The notes under the pieces were generated by a model. It was not told where the DNA came from and searched no databases. It saw nothing but the letters and a program-made list of their open reading frames with translations. Shown piece after piece: positions 8,622 through 17,599 of a DNA stretch of 64,000 nucleotides. Each line of letters opens with the position of its first letter. Within the stretch, counting starts at the first letter, position 1. The DNA is from Winogradskyella marincola (GTDB taxonomy: Bacteria > Bacteroidota > Bacteroidia > Flavobacteriales > Flavobacteriaceae): NCBI RefSeq assembly GCF_029624125.1, contig NZ_JARSBN010000001.1:62001-126000 (forward strand), read 5' to 3'. Made by a program: the position numbers and the translations under genes.

Positions 8622-9666
8622 GTTTCAAATATAAATTTTTGTAAGTATTTATCTCTTTTTTTAATGAAAAACGAGAAGTTACATTATCTATAGCTTGTTG
8701 TTTTAGCATATTATAGAGTCCTTCGTCCTGTAATAATAATTTGATTTTATCAACTAATTCTACTGTTGAGCTAAACATAAAACCTCCTCTATTATTCTTT
8801 AGAATATAAGATGCTCCACCTCCTGATTCTGAACTCAACACAGGAACACCACAGGCCAAAGCTTCTAAAATACTTACAGGCAAACCTTCTTGTTTTGAAG
8901 CTAAAACAAAAACATGTTGTTGAGAAAGCTCGTGTGGTATATCTTCATTTTTCACAAAACCTTTGAACGATACACGATCTTGAAGATGACATTTCTTTAT
9001 TAAACGAACAAGTTGGTCTTTATATACCTCATCCGTTCGTCCGTACAAATTTAAATGCACATGAGTAGGTAAATTAACCAAAGCTTCAATTATTTGTGCT
9101 TGGTTTTTGTTTTCTACAATATTACCAATACAACATATATTGAAAGTGTTTTTATTCCTGTTATCTATAAAAACAAATTTATCTAAATCAACTCCATGAG
9201 GAATTAATGTAATCTTTGACTTAAAATAAAATGGGTTAAAAAACCGAGATCTCATTTCAGGATTGTCATAAGCAATATGATTGGCTAAAAGACTTTTTAG
9301 CTTCCAACGCTTAGACCAGGCATTGTTTTTTTTGGTGTATAGATATTTAACATTTGCTAATCTACATGCTAAAGCTTCAACAAAATTAGATTTATAATCC
9401 CAAGAATGGCATAAATCTATTTGATGTGTTTTTAATATTCTTGAAAAATATCTAACATCTTCTAAAAGTTTACCTACATATAAAACATGTATTTGGTTTG
9501 AAGCAGAGATGTCGTCTGGTATAAGTTCTGGATGCTTTTCTACAGCTATAAATACCTCAAATTTTTCAGGATCTAAACCTCGTACTATTGAAAGTAAAAC
9601 GTTTTGACTTCCGGCTGTTTTAAAATTTGGTATGGTATATAGTATTCTAATTGGCTTCAAACTCAA
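8608..9666 (-). CDS. Glycosyltransferase family 4 (GT-B fold)
   Basis: A 352-residue GT4 enzyme. The N-terminus ILYTIPNFKTAGSQNVLLSIV has the glycine-containing donor loop, the middle strand NICCIGNIVENKNQAQIIEAL starts the C-terminal domain, and the EX7E motif is Glu260 to Glu268 (EGLPVSILEAL). No membrane segment is present. It overlaps the downstream sulfotransferase by 14 bases and the upstream asparagine-synthase-like gene by 4 bases, so these three are probably made together. Substrate unknown. Confidence 0.88.
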   Translation of the reverse strand: MSLKPIRILYTIPNFKTAGSQNVLLSIVRGLDPEKFEVFIAVEKHPELIPDDISASNQIHVLYVGKLLEDVRYFSRILKTHQIDLCHSWDYKSNFVEALACRLANVKYLYTKKNNAWSKRWKLKSLLANHIAYDNPEMRSRFFNPFYFKSKITLIPHGVDLDKFVFIDNRNKNTFNICCIGNIVENKNQAQIIEALVNLPTHVHLNLYGRTDEVYKDQLVRLIKKCHLQDRVSFKGFVKNEDIPHELSQQHVFVLASKQEGLPVSILEALACGVPVLSSESGGGASYILKNNRGGFMFSSTVELVDKIKLLLQDEGLYNMLKQQAIDNVTSRFSLKKEINTYKNLYLKLVKK

Positions 9667-11054
9667 CTATTATTCTTTTGCCATAAAGATAAGGTTAATA
9701 ACATACTTAAAGGGTGCGAAAATTTTACTCTATCCTGCTCCCTAAAACTATGATAAATACTATCAATGATTTTTTTATCTATAAGCGAATAAAAACTATC
9801 ATTATAGATGTAAGTCTTTAAATTATTATCATTGTCTTTACCCAAAAACTGTAATTCCCAATTACGCTGAATATAGGGTTTACCAGTAAAACTTTTAAGT
9901 GTTCTATATAATTTATTATTAATTCTATATGGTAAATTATAAGGTGATTTATTGAACTGGAAATTGTTTAGGTTAAAGGGTTTTTGCTCTTGCCATGTAA
10001 TTTTAGAAAGTACTTTGCTTCTTTTCTTTATATACGCTATCTGTAGTTTTCTATCTTCTAAATAGGCTTCAGGAATAGTGCATATAAACTGACACATCTT
10101 ATCATTATAATATGGAAGTGTTATTGGGTGTATGTTTTCAAAAACAGATAAGTTAACAGTTGTCCATCGAGGTGCCCAGTACATAGATTTAAATGCTCTA
10201 ATTTTTGCACTAGAGTTTTCGATATTTATTTGTGACAGCAAACTTTTAATTCTATCTCTCAAATACAACTCAAAATCTCCATCTAAACTCCAAGACTCCC
10301 AAAGTGCTTTCGCTAATTGTAATCCACCTGGTTTAACTATCTTTTTTAAAATTAAATTAACCTCATCGTCAATAGACAATTGCTCTTTTGTTGTAGCGTC
10401 AAAAAGCACATCTCCCCAATGACCAAGCGAAAAGACATCTCCTTTAGACTTTAATTCTTCCGCTACTGCCATTTGCCTTGGATGAGTAAACTCAGAATAA
10501 CACTGATTGATGCTAGACAGTTTCTTCACCTTATCCCACAAATAACCCTCTGCTATTGTATACGCTTCAAACGAAAAGCCACATGCATTGGCTATTTGTC
10601 TTGATATGTTGGCCTCATTGTATCCATTCTCAAATGAATAACTATAAGCTTCAACATTCTTGCCAAGATGATTTAAAGCTACTGCTTGCGTTCTGGAATC
10701 TAATCCGCCAGATAATGGCAATATAACTCTCTTGCTTCCTACTTGTTGGTCTATAATTGATTCGAATAGTTCTGAGAACTCACTAAGCGCCTCCTCAAAA
10801 CTAATATCTCTTGGTGAATAATGCCATTGAAAATAAGATTCGCTTTTTATTAAAAAACCATCCTCATCAATTGTATTAACTGTACCTGGTTTTAAACAAA
10901 CCTCATCTTTAAAATACGTATCTTCATCCAGAAAAAAACCTATTGCCGTAAACACACATATAGCTTCGTAATTAATTACATGCTCTGTTTTAACCTTAGC
11001 AAAGGTTTGCTTTTTTGGAATTACAGGTACTTTAGTTTGTAAAGGTTTCTTCAT
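9663..11054 (-). CDS. Asparagine-synthase-like amide ligase without a glutaminase domain
   Basis: This 463-residue protein has the PP-loop ATP pyrophosphatase motif LPLSGGLDSRTQAVAL (SGGLDS at 115-120) of the asparagine synthetase C-terminal domain. Full-length AsnB begins Met-Cys-Gly with a class II glutaminase domain. Here the first 100 residues are short and divergent and have no N-terminal Cys, so hydrolysis of glutamine is not expected. Related AsnB-like proteins occur in O-antigen loci, where they are thought to amidate uronic acids. The nearby uronic-acid pathway (UDP-sugar dehydrogenase at 25.5-26.8 kb) fits that, but it is inference. It overlaps both neighbours (4 and 23 bases). Confidence 0.78.
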   Translation of the reverse strand: MKKPLQTKVPVIPKKQTFAKVKTEHVINYEAICVFTAIGFFLDEDTYFKDEVCLKPGTVNTIDEDGFLIKSESYFQWHYSPRDISFEEALSEFSELFESIIDQQVGSKRVILPLSGGLDSRTQAVALNHLGKNVEAYSYSFENGYNEANISRQIANACGFSFEAYTIAEGYLWDKVKKLSSINQCYSEFTHPRQMAVAEELKSKGDVFSLGHWGDVLFDATTKEQLSIDDEVNLILKKIVKPGGLQLAKALWESWSLDGDFELYLRDRIKSLLSQINIENSSAKIRAFKSMYWAPRWTTVNLSVFENIHPITLPYYNDKMCQFICTIPEAYLEDRKLQIAYIKKRSKVLSKITWQEQKPFNLNNFQFNKSPYNLPYRINNKLYRTLKSFTGKPYIQRNWELQFLGKDNDNNLKTYIYNDSFYSLIDKKIIDSIYHSFREQDRVKFSHPLSMLLTLSLWQKNNS

Positions 11055-11946
11055 CTATATTAAAATACGTGAATACTTCTTTTATCTGTCTATCATTAGC
11101 GCTTTCAAACACATTGGTTTTAAACAAACTTTGATCTTGGGCTTCACTGATTTCTACAAAAGCTCTATTAAATTGATCTGTTTTAACCACCATAATATTG
11201 CTATGTATTTGTGCAGCTTTTAACCATATATCATCTCCAATACAATTAGTTTTTGCCATACCTTGAGTATCATAAATAGATTCTAAAAAAAGACTAGGAT
11301 TATACAATACACCACTAACTCCGGTTGCCAACAAAAAATGAGAAGGTGTATTAGATCTTGGCGTGTTAATCTTCCATTCTCGGTAAGATTTAAAACCAGC
11401 ATTATCAACAACTATTTTTCTTACCCTATTGGCTACAACACTTTTTGGAAATTCATTTGACTTATTAAGTAATACTTCTATTAAGTTTTTGGGATATATA
11501 ATATCATCATCTATAGTAACTACTAGATTATCTGGATACTTCTTAAAAGCGTAATAATACTTAGTATGCGCTTTAAGATCCTTACAAAACTCAATCTCTA
11601 AGCCCAAAGGTATAAGCTCTTGCAATGTACTGGGTAAATCCTCTATTTTAGAAGTAAAAAATTCTTCACCAAGCCACAAGACTATTTTCTTTGGAGGGAC
11701 TGTTTGGTTAAGTAGACTTTTTATTGGTAAATAGACATACTCAATCCTACTAGGTATTGTGGTTAAGCTAACTATTACAGCACTTTCTGTATCGATTTTA
11801 AGCGACTTTAAAGGAAAATTTTTATAATACTTAACCAAGTTGATTTTTAGATATTTATAAAGTTGCCAATTAATCCATCTACCGAATTTAGTTCTCTTTT
11901 TATCTCGTTTTCTATTTAGATGATAACTATATAAGTAGTGAATCAT
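11032..11946 (-). CDS. GT-A-fold glycosyltransferase
   Basis: A 304-residue protein with VIVSLTTIPSRIEYVYLPIKSLLNQ followed by VVTIDDDIIYP (Asp146-148). This is the arrangement of a GT-A nucleotide-sugar domain with a DXD-type metal site. Later residues (GVLYNPSLF, CIGDDIWLKAAQ) resemble the acceptor-side motifs of bacterial polysaccharide glycosyltransferases. The N-terminus is basic with no clear membrane helix. It is the first gene of the left minus-strand block, reading away from the two plus-strand methyltransferase genes across a 196-base divergent gap, and may have its own promoter there. Its end overlaps the next gene by 23 bases. Confidence 0.75.
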   Translation of the reverse strand: MIHYLYSYHLNRKRDKKRTKFGRWINWQLYKYLKINLVKYYKNFPLKSLKIDTESAVIVSLTTIPSRIEYVYLPIKSLLNQTVPPKKIVLWLGEEFFTSKIEDLPSTLQELIPLGLEIEFCKDLKAHTKYYYAFKKYPDNLVVTIDDDIIYPKNLIEVLLNKSNEFPKSVVANRVRKIVVDNAGFKSYREWKINTPRSNTPSHFLLATGVSGVLYNPSLFLESIYDTQGMAKTNCIGDDIWLKAAQIHSNIMVVKTDQFNRAFVEISEAQDQSLFKTNVFESANDRQIKEVFTYFNIDEETFTN

Positions 11947-12075
11947 AGTGAAGTTAAAAATGCTGAAGCGTTTAGGCCAACAATAATTACAATACGTTTT
12001 TGCGTAAAGATAGACTATTTTACATTTTTATGATTAGAGCTTTATATCATATAATTTTTATACCATATCTAACTA

Positions 12076-12104
12076 TTGAAAAACCAAAATATAATGTACA
12101 TTGC
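12076..12104 (+). promoter_or_regulatory. Possible Bacteroidota-type promoter upstream of the methyltransferase pair
   Basis: TTG at 12076-12078 is followed after 18 bases by TACATTGC, one base short of the TAnnTTTG consensus. It stands about 40 bases before the methyltransferase start at 12143. The match is imperfect and the region is very AT-rich, so this is a weak call. Confidence 0.3.
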
Positions 12105-12142
12105 CAATACAGATTTATTTTCAATAGGTTACAAAAGATAAA

Positions 12143-12910
12143 ATGAAAAAAATTAAACGTTTCATTTACAACAGAAAAGTTGTAAGATATTATAGAAAAG
12201 GAAAAGCTTACCTCAACAATCCTGAATATCTCAAAACACAACAAGAAAGTAAAAAAGAAATCTTAAAAGAGCCTTCTCGTACTACAATCATAAACTACCT
12301 TTTATCCTTAAAAAAGGAAGATACTACGTATTTAGAAATTGGTGTAAGAAACCCAGAACACAACTATAATCATATTAATGCTAACACAAAGTATAGTGTT
12401 GATCCTGGTATTGAATTCAAAAAAAATCCTGTGGATTTTAAAATGACAAGTGATACTTTTTTTAATAAACTCCTTAAAAGTGAAATCCTTAGCAATACTA
12501 TAAAATTTGATGTAATTTTTATTGATGGACTACACTTAGCAGAACAAGTAGATAGAGACATTGAAAATGCACTAAAATATATTAAAGATGATGGTTTTAT
12601 AGTTTTACACGACTGCAACCCTCCTACTGAATGGCATGCAAGAGAACATTTTGAATATAAAGATACACCTGCTGGTGGTTACTGGAATGGCACAACCTGG
12701 AAAGCATTTTTAAAATGGAGAGGCAACCCTTCTGTACATTCTTGCTGTGTAGATAGTGATTGGGGAGTTGGCATTATTTCTAAACATCATCCAATAGGAA
12801 AAAGTATTACAAATGTTAATCCTTTTTATGAATATAAAATCTTAGAAAAGCAAAGAAGAGAGCACTTAAATCTTATTGATTTTGAATTGTTTAAGAAAAC
12901 ATTTAATTAA
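12143..12910 (+). CDS. Class I SAM-dependent methyltransferase (Methyltransf_24-like)
   Basis: A 255-residue protein with a Rossmann-type SAM domain: motif I TTYLEIGVRNP (around residue 65) and the later strand VIFIDGLHLAEQVDRDIENAL and VLHDCNPP. This matches the Methyltransf_24 group, often found as sugar O-methyltransferases in polysaccharide loci. It is the first of two plus-strand genes embedded in an otherwise minus-strand cluster; the second follows after 14 bases. The N-terminal 45 residues are basic and unrecognised. The target position on the polysaccharide is unknown. Confidence 0.8.
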   Translation: MKKIKRFIYNRKVVRYYRKGKAYLNNPEYLKTQQESKKEILKEPSRTTIINYLLSLKKEDTTYLEIGVRNPEHNYNHINANTKYSVDPGIEFKKNPVDFKMTSDTFFNKLLKSEILSNTIKFDVIFIDGLHLAEQVDRDIENALKYIKDDGFIVLHDCNPPTEWHAREHFEYKDTPAGGYWNGTTWKAFLKWRGNPSVHSCCVDSDWGVGIISKHHPIGKSITNVNPFYEYKILEKQRREHLNLIDFELFKKTFN

Positions 12911-12924
12911 ACCCTCTGTTGTTG

Positions 12925-13818
12925 ATGAAAATAATTCAAAAACTGAAAATTAGAAATAAAGAATTCAGTAGTCATCCTATCACTAAAGATAATAGAATTA
13001 AGGCTTTATCTCGTTATATTATTTTCAACTTTGTTAATAGGTATAAAAAGAATATTAAGTACAAGTGGGTTGGAAAATTAGTTTTTTATGCAAATAAAGG
13101 AGATGCAGGTATTGTTGGTAATATATATTATGGATTATATGAATTTAATGAATCCATGTTTATACTACATTATTTGAGAGAAAGCGATTTATTTTTAGAT
13201 GTTGGAGCAAATGTAGGCCATTATTCTCTTCTAGCTTCAGGGATTAAGAATTGTAATTCAATAGCAATTGAGCCTGTACCAAAAGCCTTTAATCAACTCA
13301 AAGAACTTGTAAAGCTAAATAAGCTAGAAGATAAAGTTGCTACACAAAACATTGGGATTAGTAATATGTGTTCTGAAATGTACTTTTCAACTGACAAAAA
13401 CACGATGAATAGAATTGTAAGTAAAAATTACAAAAATTCGGTTAAAATCCCTGTTAAAACCTTAGATTTCATATGTGAAGATATGGATGTTTCAATACTA
13501 AAAATAGATGTTGAAGGGTATGAGAAATTTGCTTTAGAGGGTGGAAAAATATTGTTATCAAATAAAAACCTAAACATAGTCATTATTGAAATTAACTTTA
13601 GTAATAAGTTTTATGGCGTTAAAAATGAAGAGGTAGAAGAAATACTTTTGCAAAATAATTTTTTACCGTATGAGTACGACCCAATCAAAAGAAAAATCTC
13701 TGAGTTAAATTCTTACAATAAAACACAGTTTAATACTATTTTTATAAAAGATATAAGTCTTGTCAAGGAAAGAATAAAAACAAGTGCTAAAATAAAGGTT
13801 TGGAACAAACTAATTTAG
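12925..13818 (+). CDS. FkbM family methyltransferase
   Basis: The protein is 297 residues from the ATG at 12925; a TTG two codons earlier is a poorer start. It has FkbM-type motifs: FLDVGANVGHYSLLA (SAM-binding motif I), SIAIEPVPKAFNQLKELVKLN, and LKIDVEGYEKFALEGG, the diagnostic FkbM block. FkbM proteins methylate hydroxyl groups on sugars and polyketides. It follows the preceding methyltransferase by 14 bases and converges on the glycosyltransferase at 13820 with one base between stop codons, so no terminator fits there. Confidence 0.88.
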   Translation: MKIIQKLKIRNKEFSSHPITKDNRIKALSRYIIFNFVNRYKKNIKYKWVGKLVFYANKGDAGIVGNIYYGLYEFNESMFILHYLRESDLFLDVGANVGHYSLLASGIKNCNSIAIEPVPKAFNQLKELVKLNKLEDKVATQNIGISNMCSEMYFSTDKNTMNRIVSKNYKNSVKIPVKTLDFICEDMDVSILKIDVEGYEKFALEGGKILLSNKNLNIVIIEINFSNKFYGVKNEEVEEILLQNNFLPYEYDPIKRKISELNSYNKTQFNTIFIKDISLVKERIKTSAKIKVWNKLI

Positions 13819-13819
13819 T

Positions 13820-14836
13820 TCAAAATGATGCATCACTCCATACTTTTTCTCTCAAAACTTCCTTGGGATAATCAATCTCTACGACAGCACTTTCCTTTCG
13901 CTTTAAAATATTGAACAATCTTGTTTTATATAGCTTTTTTAACTTTTGAGGATGATATAGAAAATTATCTTTAAAATAGTTTTTTAAAAACGCATCAGAA
14001 TTGTTTTTATCATTAACAAGTGTTATCAATAAACTTTTAAGATCTTCTATTTTATTACCACTAAGAAAATGATCTGGATGGTTCTCAAAGTTTTTATATT
14101 TCTTTTTAAAATCTTCATAATCATAAACATGATAATGTAATACATTTCCTGAGGTAATGGCTTTTAACTCTTCATCATTATAAGAGATATAACGGTGAAC
14201 ATTATAAGGAATCACTGTACTGTTTACCTTAATTGCAGATTTCCCCATGGTGTGCCCCAGCCAATACGATATCTTCTTGTACTCTTTTTTATAAGGGTCA
14301 TATAGCTTATTGTAAATCTGGTCTAGCCTAGAAGCAAAGTTCTTTTGTGTTTTAAATAATGTTTCCTCTTGCATTACATTATTATAGGCAATCTTTCTAG
14401 ATACAACTTCTAAAGGTTTTAAATTAACTATAGTTGCATTCTGAGTTTCTGCTACACTAAAGAAATCTTCAATAGATACTCTTCCATCTTTTGAAGTTAT
14501 AAATAACTCATCAGCATCTATAGAAATTAGCCAGTCTATATGCTCTTTTTTACATTTTTGTAATGCATCAAACGTATTTAAACATTGTCTTGCGGTATGA
14601 TGTTGCTCTGCATTACTCCAAAATTTTTCTAAAGCTGAGATATGGCTGTAGGTTTCTGCTTCTACAGAGTTACTGATTTCTACACCTTTTATATCTTTTA
14701 TTACTTGAGGACCATTATCTGTAGTATTATCAAAATAGACAAACACTTTAGTAGCACCAATACCCAAGTGATAGCACACATTTTGCTTTAGCAAACGTGC
14801 TTCATTTTTTACGGTCATAACTATTGCTACTTTCAT
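13820..14836 (-). CDS. Glycosyltransferase family 2-like (Glyco_tranf_2_4 type)
   Basis: A 338-residue protein that begins MKVAIVMTVKNEARLLKQNV and has LISIDADELF (Asp107 and Asp109) as the metal and donor motif. This fits the GT2-like group sometimes called Glyco_tranf_2_4, related to GT92. There is no hydrophobic helix. It lies 3 bases downstream of another GT2 gene and ends against the plus-strand FkbM gene. Donor unknown. Confidence 0.8.
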   Translation of the reverse strand: MKVAIVMTVKNEARLLKQNVCYHLGIGATKVFVYFDNTTDNGPQVIKDIKGVEISNSVEAETYSHISALEKFWSNAEQHHTARQCLNTFDALQKCKKEHIDWLISIDADELFITSKDGRVSIEDFFSVAETQNATIVNLKPLEVVSRKIAYNNVMQEETLFKTQKNFASRLDQIYNKLYDPYKKEYKKISYWLGHTMGKSAIKVNSTVIPYNVHRYISYNDEELKAITSGNVLHYHVYDYEDFKKKYKNFENHPDHFLSGNKIEDLKSLLITLVNDKNNSDAFLKNYFKDNFLYHPQKLKKLYKTRLFNILKRKESAVVEIDYPKEVLREKVWSDASF

Positions 14837-14839
14837 GTA

Positions 14840-15715
14840 TTATTTTTTTATGTCCTTGTAATACTTAAGGCGCATCAAAAGATATTTCAAATTTAGTTTT
14901 TCCGTTTTTCTCAATCTATTATTTACTCTATTAAAAAAACGCTGCACATAAGACCTATACAATTTAACATCTATTTTATTGGCTTTATAAGCCTCTTCTG
15001 CAAATCGCTGATGCTCTCTGTAGTACTTAATTAAATAATTTAACCCTTTAGAATTTAATGTAGATACACTTTCTCCTTCTTTTCTAAAGTACGATTGTGT
15101 TAATGGATTTAAAGCTATTTTTTTATTATGAAAGGCTTCAAAATAAAAGACTCTATCTCCTATTAATCTATAATTTGTATATCTAAAAGCATCCTTAATT
15201 AAGGTTTTTTTAAAAATGATAGAACTTACATTTAAAATTGGGCAATACAGAAAGTAATCTAAGCTTATTTTTAATTCGTCTTTTTGCTTAAATATTGGAT
15301 GCTCTGTACGTCCAGTGATTGAATCTTTATTTACAACTTTGGTTTCAGCAACCACAACATCTAAGCTTCTTTGCTGTATGTGTTGAAGTTGAGATTCTAA
15401 AAAATTAAGATCGCAATAATCATCACTCTCCGCAATCCAGATGAATTGTCCTTTTGCCAAGCTCAATCCTTTTTGCCATTGTTTAAATGGGCTTCCGCTA
15501 TTTATTTTATTTACTATAAAATGTGACGTTTTTGGATGATCTTTATACGTACTTAAGATAGACAGACTTGAGTCTGTTGAGCAATCATCAAGGAGAATAA
15601 CTTCAAAATTTTGATAACTTTGGTTATAAATACTTTCTAAACGAGAGGTTAAATAATCTGCATGATTGTAATTAGGTAATATTATGGATACTAATTGGCG
15701 GTTCTGAATATTCAT
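14840..15715 (-). CDS. Glycosyltransferase family 2
   Basis: A 291-residue inverting GT-A enzyme: VSIILPNYNHADYLTSRLESI at the start, VILLDDCSTDSSL for nucleotide binding, and WIAESDDYCD (Asp98-99) for the metal site. It has no C-terminal membrane helix. It is separated by 55 bases from the sulfotransferase upstream and 3 bases from the next transferase. The substrate cannot be read from sequence. Confidence 0.88.
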   Translation of the reverse strand: MNIQNRQLVSIILPNYNHADYLTSRLESIYNQSYQNFEVILLDDCSTDSSLSILSTYKDHPKTSHFIVNKINSGSPFKQWQKGLSLAKGQFIWIAESDDYCDLNFLESQLQHIQQRSLDVVVAETKVVNKDSITGRTEHPIFKQKDELKISLDYFLYCPILNVSSIIFKKTLIKDAFRYTNYRLIGDRVFYFEAFHNKKIALNPLTQSYFRKEGESVSTLNSKGLNYLIKYYREHQRFAEEAYKANKIDVKLYRSYVQRFFNRVNNRLRKTEKLNLKYLLMRLKYYKDIKK

Positions 15716-15770
15716 TTATAATAAAGCATTGAAGTCTAAAATTCTTATTAGAAAAGCTAGAACAGAGAAC

Positions 15771-16658
15771 TTACCAATCATTTTCTGTATAAAAATTTTC
15801 CCATACTGGCTTCGTTCCTATCTTTACTCTTGCGATTTCTTCTTCTGTTAATCTATTTTTCCAAGTCTTTACATTTTCTTTTGAGTTCCTTTTTAAATCA
15901 GATTTTACTCCACTATTAGTTGTTTCAAAAATATAACTCTTTACGTTATCACTGAAAGTTAAATTAATTTTTGAAAAGATATTTTTAAACTCTTCAATTG
16001 GATTTATAGACAAGTCTTCATGTTTTACAAAATACCAATCATCTTTATATTTTTCTTGATAATATGATACCGTTCCATAGATTGTCTTCCATAGTAAAAT
16101 ACCTTGGTCTATAATGTCTTTTTGATTTCTGGAAAAATCATTAATTTCATCTCCATAGTCTTTTAAGTAAGACTTCATTAACATTGGTTGATTTAAATAA
16201 TTATTAAAATCAAATTCCCATTTTTTCACTTTCAAACTTGCCACAAATGCTGCAGGATGCCTTATAATTATTACAACATCTAAGTTATAATTATTATATA
16301 ACCACTCTGTAGACATAATTGCTATTGGATCCTTTATAATTGTTCTATCTGTGGCTCTTCTCTTTAAATCTAAAAAATGCCCATATATCTCTTTTACTGT
16401 CCTTACTTTAAACAACCTCGTAAGACTTGAAATATGAAAAATTCTTAAAAAAGAATCTATATAACTCTTTACATCTTGTTGATGTTTTACATCACTGGTA
16501 ATATATTGAAACCAGTATTTAAAAGGAGGTTTGTAGCGTTTAATTGCAATATTAAAAGGTTCTTGTATGTATCTAACCTTTGGTGCTTTAGATATAACTT
16601 TTCCGGTCCAAGTTGATCCTGAGCGATGAGAGCCTGTAACCAAAATACTTTTTTTCAT
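15771..16658 (-). CDS. Sulfotransferase domain protein (PAPS-dependent)
   Basis: A 295-residue protein with the PAPS 5'-phosphosulfate loop at residues 5-17 (ILVTGSHRSGSTW) and the 3'-phosphate motif VIIIRHPAAFVASLKVKKW (Arg133, Ser141). It is the second sulfotransferase of the locus and only distantly similar to the one at 7.7-8.6 kb, so the two probably sulfate different positions. It overlaps the upstream GT2 gene by 4 bases, consistent with translational coupling. No signal peptide. Confidence 0.85.
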   Translation of the reverse strand: MKKSILVTGSHRSGSTWTGKVISKAPKVRYIQEPFNIAIKRYKPPFKYWFQYITSDVKHQQDVKSYIDSFLRIFHISSLTRLFKVRTVKEIYGHFLDLKRRATDRTIIKDPIAIMSTEWLYNNYNLDVVIIIRHPAAFVASLKVKKWEFDFNNYLNQPMLMKSYLKDYGDEINDFSRNQKDIIDQGILLWKTIYGTVSYYQEKYKDDWYFVKHEDLSINPIEEFKNIFSKINLTFSDNVKSYIFETTNSGVKSDLKRNSKENVKTWKNRLTEEEIARVKIGTKPVWENFYTENDW

Positions 16659-17599
16659 TCCTTCAAACTCTTTAATTTAATAAATTGATTAGATCCTCTT
16701 TTTATGAATAATTGCGAAAACACGCAGCCTACCAGATAAATTTTTTCATTCAAACTAATATACTCAAAGGTCATTAGCCGTTTTAAAACATCACTATAAA
16801 AGCCATTTTTCAACATAACCTTTAAGGTATTTAAGCAATGGTATCTATATTTTAAAACACCTTTAGTATGCTTATGTTCTTTAAAGTAATTCAATACCAT
16901 AAGATAAACTCTATAGGTAGAAGCCATTTTAGAAATGTCTTTGCTTGTACCATAGGTCATTGAATCCTTATGAGATTTTACTGTATAAAGTACATCACTC
17001 ACATGCTCTACATCTAAATTAGGTTGTGAAGTAAAAAACCTAAAGAAAAAATCGAGATCTTGGTTTTTGGTCAATGTTTCATCATAACTGTAACCTGCTA
17101 GCAACGCTCTCTTTATAAGAAAAGATAATGGCCCAAAGGACACAATACCATCTACAAGATCGTTAAGTATGTTACCACTAAATTTTTGATTGGCTAGTCT
17201 GGCTCGCTTTCCATGTTTATTTAAATTTTCGAAAGCAGAAAACACAATATCTACAGAGTTGTTTGTAATAAAAGGTTGTAGTTTTTTTTCAAGAAATTCA
17301 GGTTTCATAATATCATCGCTATCAAACCATTGTATATAATCTCCTTTACTTACTGTAAACCCGTAATTACGTGCTCCATTACCTCCTGGAAGGTGGTTTT
17401 TTGGTCTATTAAAATACCGAAACCTATTATCTTTATTAATATACTCTTGTATTAAAGCTTCTGTATTATCTGTACTTCCGTCATCAACTACAATACATTC
17501 CCAATTTGTATACGTTTGTGCTAAGACAGAATCTAACGTATCGCTTATTAAATGTGCACGATTCAATGTTGGAATGATTATGGAAACTAACGGAGTCAT
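16655..17599 (-). CDS. Glycosyltransferase family 2
   Basis: A 314-residue GT-A enzyme with VSIIIPTLNRAHLISDTLDSV, CIVVDDGSTDNTEAL and the metal motif WFDSDD (residues 91-96). No transmembrane helix is evident. Four-base overlaps with both neighbours (sulfotransferase downstream, SGNH protein upstream) place it in a tightly coupled set. Donor and acceptor are unknown. Confidence 0.9.
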   Translation of the reverse strand: MTPLVSIIIPTLNRAHLISDTLDSVLAQTYTNWECIVVDDGSTDNTEALIQEYINKDNRFRYFNRPKNHLPGGNGARNYGFTVSKGDYIQWFDSDDIMKPEFLEKKLQPFITNNSVDIVFSAFENLNKHGKRARLANQKFSGNILNDLVDGIVSFGPLSFLIKRALLAGYSYDETLTKNQDLDFFFRFFTSQPNLDVEHVSDVLYTVKSHKDSMTYGTSKDISKMASTYRVYLMVLNYFKEHKHTKGVLKYRYHCLNTLKVMLKNGFYSDVLKRLMTFEYISLNEKIYLVGCVFSQLFIKRGSNQFIKLKSLKE

